A DNA stretch of 8,539 nt from Syntrophobacterales bacterium (lineage in GTDB: Bacteria > Desulfobacterota > Syntrophobacteria > BM002), in the NCBI GenBank assembly GCA_030613915.1, contig JAUWKY010000072.1, positions 1 to 8,539 of the forward strand. Reading direction: 5' to 3'. Within the stretch, counting starts at the first letter, position 1, and each line of letters begins with the position of its first letter. Below are positions 4,290-8,539 of the stretch, piece by piece. Position numbers and translations under genes: made by a program. The notes below the pieces were generated by a model, which saw only the letters and a list, made by a program, of their open reading frames with translations, had not been told where the DNA came from and did no database searches.

Positions 4290-5966
4290 TTAAGCCGGGC
4301 CGGCGAACCATTCCGGCACATCCCTTACCACAGCTTTGACTATAGTCCGATCATATTCGCTGAGAGCCCCCCTGGCGATCAGGCCCTCCACCGTATTTTC
4401 GAGCACCACCATCTTGCCGTCGGTGTGAATTATAGCCGGGTAATACTCATTAACAAAGAACTGTTTGAGCCTGAAGCGCTTGAGTTGGTCATCAACCATG
4501 GCCTTGATCTGTTTATCAATGTCAGCCTCATCGAGACCACGTAATGCGGATTTTGGTGACTGCATCTTCTTGCCTGTGGCCTCTATTCCTTCAATGCATT
4601 TGAAGGTGAGCTGCCAATGCTCGATGTTGCCGAGGGAGTTTACCATAAAGGTGTTGGTGGTGATGAGACCGCGCTCGCGGTCGACTTTGACCCCTTGGAG
4701 GTGAGGAAAAAAATAGTTGTCGGAGATGGCTCCGAAGGCACTTACTCCGCCGGCAAATGGCGCATCCATTAAATCGCAGACCGTGAAAAACGGCTTTTGT
4801 TCAAAACGTGCATCCTGAAAGAGGATGAGCTCTTCCTCAGTGTAGTGGAAACGCTCGTTCCAAAGTTCCTCTGGGGAGAGGTCTTTTCTGGTTAGTGAAC
4901 TCTGGCTGGTAAGCATACCCAGGCTCTGCCCACCGCGCCAGACCAGGGGCAGGGCACCAACCGTCCACTCTGCGCTCCCCCCTATCTCGCCGATCATGCT
5001 GTGGAAACCGCGACCATCAGGACAGCGGAGACCATCAAGCCCCATTACCACTGCCGGAAAGAGGTCTCCATCCTTGTCGTAAGGAGTGGCCACACCCATA
5101 CCATTTAACTGGTCCATTGGTAGGAGGTGGCGCGGTCGGTCGAGAAAGTAAGCGGTCATTTCAGACAGATTTTTTATGCCACAGGCTTCGGCGATTATCT
5201 TGGTCTCCTCCAGCAGATCGGTATTCCTGGGGTTGAACTCTGGAAACATGGCGCCGGCCATCCAACGCTCTACGTAAATGTCGGGCAGATGCCTTTTAAA
5301 ATCGGACTCTGTGACAAAAAGGGCTGTGAGTGAACTGTGAAAACCCTTAACCGACTTGCCGGTGCCGTCGATCACATCGGAGCCCATGGACAATCTGGTG
5401 ACTTCCTTGCTCACGCCGCGGCCGTAACGGCTGCAGTGCTCTTTCTTGCCGAAGAGGGCGCCCACCGGAATGGTGGGATTACCACCGGCCTCCAGTCCCG
5501 GCTTGACCCTAACCCCCTCGGTTATTGCGCTCTCGATAATGACCTCGTCGCCGATTTCAAAGGTCTCCGTGGTAATCTGGAGCACCTCGCTCATAACCTG
5601 GGCCGCGTTTCGGTCGTTCCGTCTTTTGAGCCGATTAACCATTGACTTGGTTTGCTCCTCTTTGGGCAGATCCTGCAGCGAACCGAAACCGTCAATAGCA
5701 ACCGCCGCCGCCGGCAGGGCTGCCGCCAGGATCACCCCCTGGCGTAATTGCTTACTTCTGAATACGCCAAGGTTGGAAAGCCCGTTTACCCGGTCCTCAA
5801 TGATGAATACGGTGCCGTTCGCTAATTCCAGGCCGTAAAAATCCATCACCTCCTGGTGCCTCAGATTAAAAGTGGAGACTTTCTCATTGCTCATCTCCCT
5901 AGCTTCGTACCGGCCCTCATATGTCAATCGCGCCTCAGCTATGTCGGAGCGTAAGAGACTAGTCAT
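4290..5966 (-). CDS. Diverged class II fructose-1,6-bisphosphatase (GlpX)-like protein
   Basis: The product is 558 residues, much longer than GlpX (about 330), with an extra N-terminal region (1-135) of unknown type and about 90 extra C-terminal residues. From residue 140 onward, blocks follow the GlpX order: DVIDGTGKS (197-205) at the place of the metal-binding DPIEGT; DIYVERWMAG (229-238), like the NAPDMYMEKLIVG block; FLDRPRHLLPMDQLNGMGV (274-292), like the LAKPRH block; DKDGD (297-301), like PDGD; GEIGGSAE (326-333), like GIGGAPEG; and CDLMD (397-401) then a C-terminal TTNTFMVNS block like ATTETLLI. The GEGE motif appears lost (AITEG instead) and Glu of DPIEGT is Asp. This mapping is my reading by eye, not a search result. 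GGGAGG at 5975-5980 supports the ATG at 5966. Only 22 bases separate it from the lipoprotein gene upstream, so the two are probably co-transcribed. Activity as an FBPase is doubtful. Confidence 0.55.
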   Translation of the reverse strand: MTSLLRSDIAEARLTYEGRYEAREMSNEKVSTFNLRHQEVMDFYGLELANGTVFIIEDRVNGLSNLGVFRSKQLRQGVILAAALPAAAVAIDGFGSLQDLPKEEQTKSMVNRLKRRNDRNAAQVMSEVLQITTETFEIGDEVIIESAITEGVRVKPGLEAGGNPTIPVGALFGKKEHCSRYGRGVSKEVTRLSMGSDVIDGTGKSVKGFHSSLTALFVTESDFKRHLPDIYVERWMAGAMFPEFNPRNTDLLEETKIIAEACGIKNLSEMTAYFLDRPRHLLPMDQLNGMGVATPYDKDGDLFPAVVMGLDGLRCPDGRGFHSMIGEIGGSAEWTVGALPLVWRGGQSLGMLTSQSSLTRKDLSPEELWNERFHYTEEELILFQDARFEQKPFFTVCDLMDAPFAGGVSAFGAISDNYFFPHLQGVKVDRERGLITTNTFMVNSLGNIEHWQLTFKCIEGIEATGKKMQSPKSALRGLDEADIDKQIKAMVDDQLKRFRLKQFFVNEYYPAIIHTDGKMVVLENTVEGLIARGALSEYDRTIVKAVVRDVPEWFAGPA

Positions 5967-5988
5967 GGTTACTACCTCCCTGGATTAT

Positions 5989-6573
5989 TCAACCGGCGTG
6001 ATCCTCCGGAGGTTTTTCATCGGTTTTCATTTCGTCGGCCTTCTCGGGTTCCGGTACCCCGGCAGCCTTCAGATTTATGATTTTTGTCTCCTGTTCCTCA
6101 ATCTGTTTGAGCAGGTCGCTGATCTTCTCTCCCGTGGTATCTCGCTTTGCCCCGATCTTGATTCTGTTGACTTCAATCTTGAGTTCTTTAGCCTTGAGGT
6201 CAGCTATGTCTTCTATGTTTTCTTTCTTTTCACCCAGACCCGCTCTATCTATGGCTTCCAACTTGGCGAGATCCACGCTAACGGCCGCTTTCTTCTGATA
6301 CTCGTCAGCTACATCTTCCTCATAAACCGCGTATTTCTTTTGCAAAGAAGCCAACTCAGTTTTCATCTCAGCAAGCTTCAACTTTTCTTCTGCAACCTGC
6401 AGGGCAAATTCAGCCTTTTTGACCTCCTCCCGCTCTTCAGCAGGCACCTGAGCAAGCAGATTCTCATCCGAGCTGCCGCTTATGGAGCTAGTAAGACTGC
6501 GGGTAGCCTCACAGCCGGTCAGCAGTGAAAGAGCAAGCAGGAAAATCAAGCTGATATGGCCAAAAATCTTCAT
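5989..6573 (-). CDS. Coiled-coil lipoprotein
   Basis: The product is 194 residues from the ATG at 6573, chosen because GGAGGGAAGAG lies just upstream and because the signal peptide then starts correctly; an in-frame start at 6618 adds 15 polar residues. Residues 1-21 are a lipoprotein signal, MKIFGHISLIFLLALSLLTGC, with Cys21 as the lipidated residue. After a Ser-rich linker, residues about 40-165 are almost wholly charged heptads (EEVKKAEFALQVAEEKLKL, LASLQKKYAVYEEDVADEY, KISDLLKQIEEQETKI), indicating a long periplasmic coiled coil. The tail is Pro/Glu/Lys-rich. No Gly-Asp retention signal follows the Cys (next is Glu), so outer-membrane sorting is likely. Its stop lies 22 bases before the GlpX-like gene. 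I do not recognise a named family. Confidence 0.8.
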   Translation of the reverse strand: MKIFGHISLIFLLALSLLTGCEATRSLTSSISGSSDENLLAQVPAEEREEVKKAEFALQVAEEKLKLAEMKTELASLQKKYAVYEEDVADEYQKKAAVSVDLAKLEAIDRAGLGEKKENIEDIADLKAKELKIEVNRIKIGAKRDTTGEKISDLLKQIEEQETKIINLKAAGVPEPEKADEMKTDEKPPEDHAG

Positions 6574-6670
6574 GGTCTCTTCCCTCCCTTGCATTGTTAT
6601 CAACCGGTTTGTCACCATTATGTGGGTTTAAAATCCGTTTGCCCAGCTCAGATGGTCAGTCCCCGAGGGA

Positions 6671-7084
6671 TCATTTTGGCGGGGTTTCGTCTGAATCTAT
6701 GACCAGAGTCTGCAGAGCCTCCAACTCCCTGGGATCAACTTTTTCCGACTTTAGGTGTTGCAAAGCTACCTTGGCTATGACTCTACGATGTTCACCAGAT
6801 ATTTGTATAAAGCGAACCCCCATACCACGAGGGGTAATGTCGTCGTCAGGGCCATAGATGTTTGACCAGATTACCTCAGCCTTCGCCTCGATGGGCTGGT
6901 CAGGAGCATTGATAACCAGGTCAAAAACTTCATTTAACCGAAGCGGATTCGCACACAAGACAAAGGCGCCATCCGGACCGAGATCAAGGGTCACCCCATC
7001 CATGGAGCCTTCAGCTGTTTTCACCGTGACGGGCCATTTGATCTTAATGCGTGGCCCGCCTCGACCATCTCCTCCAAGAGCCAT
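6671..7084 (-). CDS. PilZ-domain-like protein with degenerate c-di-GMP motif
   Basis: The product is 137 residues. Residues 11-95 follow the PilZ fold: PRIKIKWPVTV at the position of the RxxxR motif, GVTLDLGPDGAFVL (30-43) at the D/NxSxxG motif, LNEVFDLVI, IEAKAEVIWSN (65-75) and GMGVRFIQIS (87-96), a common PilZ closing strand. The first motif reads R-I-K-I-K and the serine of the second motif is Gly, so c-di-GMP binding may be weakened or lost. About 40 helical residues follow. GGAGG lies seven bases upstream of the ATG at 7084. The gene heads the minus-strand cluster, about 100 bases before the lipoprotein gene. A role in surface or motility control is known for the family, but not shown here. 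Confidence 0.75.
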   Translation of the reverse strand: MALGGDGRGGPRIKIKWPVTVKTAEGSMDGVTLDLGPDGAFVLCANPLRLNEVFDLVINAPDQPIEAKAEVIWSNIYGPDDDITPRGMGVRFIQISGEHRRVIAKVALQHLKSEKVDPRELEALQTLVIDSDETPPK

Positions 7085-7102
7085 ATTTCTGCCTCCACTA
7101 TG

Positions 7103-7118
7103 AGAATATCTGTATTCT
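7103..7118 (-). promoter_or_regulatory. Dyad upstream of the PilZ-like gene, possible operator
   Basis: AGAATA-TCTG-TATTCT is a perfect 6-bp inverted repeat 19-34 bases before the start codon at 7084. It sits where a promoter -10 region or operator could lie. No good -35/-10 pair is clear, so this is a candidate only. Confidence 0.3.
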
Positions 7119-7231
7119 AGCGGGTAAATCCATATTCACCGGACAGGAGCTGTCTACCTAGTGATTCAGTTGAATCTACAACACGTACTCGTCGTTATTC
7201 CCCTCAGGGTGCAAGCCAAGGTGGCATCTGA

Positions 7232-7381
7232 GAAGGTGATGCAGAAGGTTTAGATGTCACCCTTAAGAAAATAAACCACGGTTGCAAGGTTGAAGTCAAC
7301 GAAAAAGCTCCACTGCCGTATCCATAGTTCGATGAGAAATCAAATGAAATCCGGGTCTTTACGGTAGATCTTCCTTATTAA
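7232..7381 (+). pseudogene. Possible decayed coding fragment
   Basis: One frame reads EGDAEGLDVTLKKINHGCK and continues VEVNEKAPLPYP, then TAG (7325), then FDEKSNEIRVFTVDLPY and TAA. A TGA (7229) interrupts the same frame just upstream. The residue mix is protein-like on both sides of the internal stop, suggesting a remnant. The open blocks are only 31 and 17 codons, so chance cannot be excluded. No start or ribosome binding site is present and I do not recognise the family. Confidence 0.25.
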
Positions 7382-7604
7382 AGTTACAAAAAATATACAT
7401 GTTATTAATTTCAGAGGTCAAATCACATAATCTGCTCGTTTTCAGAAATCACAGGCTGTGGCATTAGTACCCCCACAGTCATCCCAGTGAAAAGGAAATA
7501 TCCGGGTTAAGACTCAGAGCTGGTTGGTTGTGCTGCGCTTAGGCATGCGTTTTGCACGGAGTTTGGTCTGGTTAACAAAACAAGAAAACATAATAATGAT
7601 GATC
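7382..7604. other. Intergenic stretch without a gene
   Basis: Apart from the lone MITE-like terminus at 7495-7508, I see no supported feature here. The sequence is AT-rich and open frames are short. Together with 7119-7231, 7232-7381 and the palindromic repeat that follows, it makes a gene-poor zone of about 650 bases between two divergently transcribed genes (7084 and 7789). Confidence 0.5.
7495..7508 (+). repeat. Solitary terminus of the MITE-like repeat
   Basis: GAAATATCCGGGTT is identical to the outer 14 bases of the right end at 4254-4273 and near-identical to the end of copy 1. The rest of the element is absent to its left, so this is a truncated relic or an independent binding site. 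Confidence 0.5.
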
Positions 7605-7743
7605 TCGTAAAAAGTCATTAACGAGACGGCACAGTAAAAAGCTCCAGATGCAAGGCGCGTGAATCTTTAGGAATGAGGCGTACTTACAGGTACGCCGCAA
7701 TGACTAAAGATGAAGCGCAACACAGCAGATGGACTTTATACGA
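7605..7743. mobile_element. Long imperfect palindromic repeat, MITE-like (second type)
   Basis: The ends TCGTAAAAAGTCAT (7605-7618) and ATGGACTTTATACGA (7729-7743) are near-perfect inverted copies; just inside the left end and outside the right end GACGGC and GCCGTC also pair (7625-7630 and 7745-7750). ATCTTTAG (7663-7670) pairs with CTAAAGAT (7704-7711), and the centre GGCGTAC-TTACAG-GTACGCC (7677-7696) is a perfect stem. I recall similar sequences as dispersed repeats in deltaproteobacterial genomes, which is memory, not a search. It ends 45 bases before the start of the OmpA-like gene, so its transcript would lie in that gene's leader. Confidence 0.65.
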
Positions 7744-7788
7744 AGCCGTCAATAATTCGACAGGCCGCAATCGGGAGGAGGAATCATC

Positions 7789-8340
7789 ATGAAACATGCA
7801 CTCATGGCTACTGTCGCCTTCCTGGGCATCGTTATGCTCGGAGCAGCAGGGTGCAGCACCAAAGCCCACGTCCAAACAGGATCAGTGGTGGTAGAGGAGA
7901 TGGGCAGCTTTGAGCAAACGGAGCTTGAGCCCTGCACCACACTTGAGGGTTCGTTGCTCCGAGCTGGGCAACTGACAAACAGTAGTTTTTCCGGGGCAAC
8001 GCAATATGACGGAGCCATTCGCTTCGAGTTCGACAGCTCTGCTCTCTCAGCGGATGCCAAGACTGCTATCGACTCTGTTGTCGTCCCCCTGGTGCAAACG
8101 AACACAGATTTTTTTGTTGAGTTGCAAGGACACGCGGATGAGTTCGGGACGGAAGCTTACAACTTTCAACTCGGTCTCACCAGAGCCAGGGCGGTCATGG
8201 GCTACCTCTACCAAGAGTATGACGTACCCTTACGACGCATGAATGGATTTTCCTGCGGCGAGATCAAACCAGTAGGGGACAACAGCCTTTCGGCCGGCCG
8301 GGCCGAGAACCGACGAGTTACCATTGTGGTGGTTGAGTAA
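7789..8340 (+). CDS. Pal/OmpA-family peptidoglycan-associated lipoprotein
   Basis: The product is 183 residues. Residues 1-22 form a lipoprotein signal ending LGAAGC, with Cys22 lipidated. A linker of about 50 residues follows, then an OmpA C-terminal domain from about residue 75: AIRFEFDSSAL opens it, VELQGHADEFGTEAYN (110-125) carries the conserved Asp of the peptidoglycan-binding site, LGLTRARAVMGYLY (128-141) the Arg-containing helix, and AGRAENRRVTIVVVE (169-183) the closing Arg-rich strand. The domain binds diaminopimelate-type peptidoglycan and ties the outer membrane to the wall. GGGAGGAGGAA lies just before the ATG at 7789. A second lone cysteine (49) occurs in the linker and another at 156. 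The usual Tol neighbours are not present, so a general Pal-like role is the safe call. Confidence 0.88.
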   Translation: MKHALMATVAFLGIVMLGAAGCSTKAHVQTGSVVVEEMGSFEQTELEPCTTLEGSLLRAGQLTNSSFSGATQYDGAIRFEFDSSALSADAKTAIDSVVVPLVQTNTDFFVELQGHADEFGTEAYNFQLGLTRARAVMGYLYQEYDVPLRRMNGFSCGEIKPVGDNSLSAGRAENRRVTIVVVE

Positions 8341-8380
8341 GGCGCCGAAAGAGCTAGCAGAAACAAAATCGTGGGTTTCA

Positions 8381-8512
8381 GGTTTCAGTGTTCCCCGCTG
8401 CCGCTTCGCTTCAGACGGGATTTCCGCTTCGCTCCAACACGTTTCAGCTTGTATGTTTCTTTTTCCTGACACCTGACACCCGAAACCTCCATCTGTCCTG
8501 AACACTGAAACC
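8381..8512. repeat. Inverted TGAAACC-type repeats after the OmpA-like gene
   Basis: GGTTTCAGTGTTC (8381-8393) is repeated in perfect inverse at 8500-8512 (GAACACTGAAACC). Between and beside them are degenerate short units such as CCTGACACC, CTGACACC and CGAAACCTCC, and two copies of CCGCTTCGCT. The pair could form a long-loop terminator-like structure. No gene is visible from 8341 to the end of the window. Confidence 0.6.
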
Positions 8513-8539
8513 TCCGTCATTCCCACCCGTGTAGCCAAT

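Noticed and set aside
4111..4311. Minus-strand frame through the MITE-like element with protein-like composition
   Set aside because: It lies almost wholly within an imperfect hairpin whose base composition creates open frames on both strands; the terminal inverted repeats explain the sequence better.
5872..6528. Long plus-strand frame rich in Phe, Leu and Ser across the lipoprotein gene
   Set aside because: It is the reverse reading of a Lys/Glu-rich coiled coil, which always looks hydrophobic; the minus-strand product has a signal peptide, lipobox and ribosome binding site.
8341..8539. Considered as a CRISPR array because of repeated short units
   Set aside because: Units are inverted, degenerate and irregularly spaced, with no constant repeat-spacer rhythm.

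Overview
The window reads as a Gram-negative bacterial chromosome. It encodes two lipobox-bearing lipoproteins (one with a C-terminal OmpA/Pal domain), a PilZ-type and a cyclic-nucleotide-binding-type protein, and a tRNA-Arg, and it carries several families of short palindromic repeats. The gene style and the palindromic repeats recall Desulfobacterota (deltaproteobacteria) or a related anaerobic lineage, but no marker gene proves this. Taxonomy is inference only.

Left part (1-801): the right portion of a dispersed MITE-like repeat, then a small membrane-anchored or secreted helical protein (304-618) behind a TTGACA-type promoter candidate, then a complete tRNA-Arg(TCT) with encoded CCA (684-760) and a strong intrinsic terminator.

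Central-left part (941 to about 2884): two single-gene units of unusual organisation. Each begins with a GTT-containing core (GTTGGGC at 1161, GTTAGAA at 1941) 14-24 bases before a start codon. Each ends downstream of its gene with an RYYYAAC core (GCCCAAC at 1626, GTCTAAC at 2849) whose variable bases complement the core that opens the same unit. The RYYYAAC cores are followed by similar attC-like sequence. This is the signature of integron gene cassettes. The cargo is a secreted beta-rich protein of unknown function (1185-1619) and an SGNH-type hydrolase (1955-2749). The expected 3' half of each attC is missing. In front of each unit lies a diverged noncoding repeat of about 230-250 bases that ends exactly at the core. 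No integrase is in the window.

Central-right part (3113-7118): a CNBD-like gene on the plus strand converges, across an 11-bp hairpin, with four minus-strand genes. In transcription order these are a degenerate PilZ protein, a coiled-coil lipoprotein, a 558-residue protein that looks like a very diverged class II fructose bisphosphatase (GlpX-like), and a 62-residue single-span membrane protein. A 182-bp MITE-like element with perfect 20-bp terminal inverted repeats sits between the last two, with one end a few bases upstream of the ribosome binding site of the small membrane protein gene.

Right part (7119-8539): about 650 bases without a convincing gene, holding a possible decayed coding stretch, a solitary end of the MITE-like repeat, and a second long palindromic repeat. 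Then comes a Pal/OmpA-like lipoprotein gene (7789-8340), and a tail with inverted TGAAACC-type repeats.
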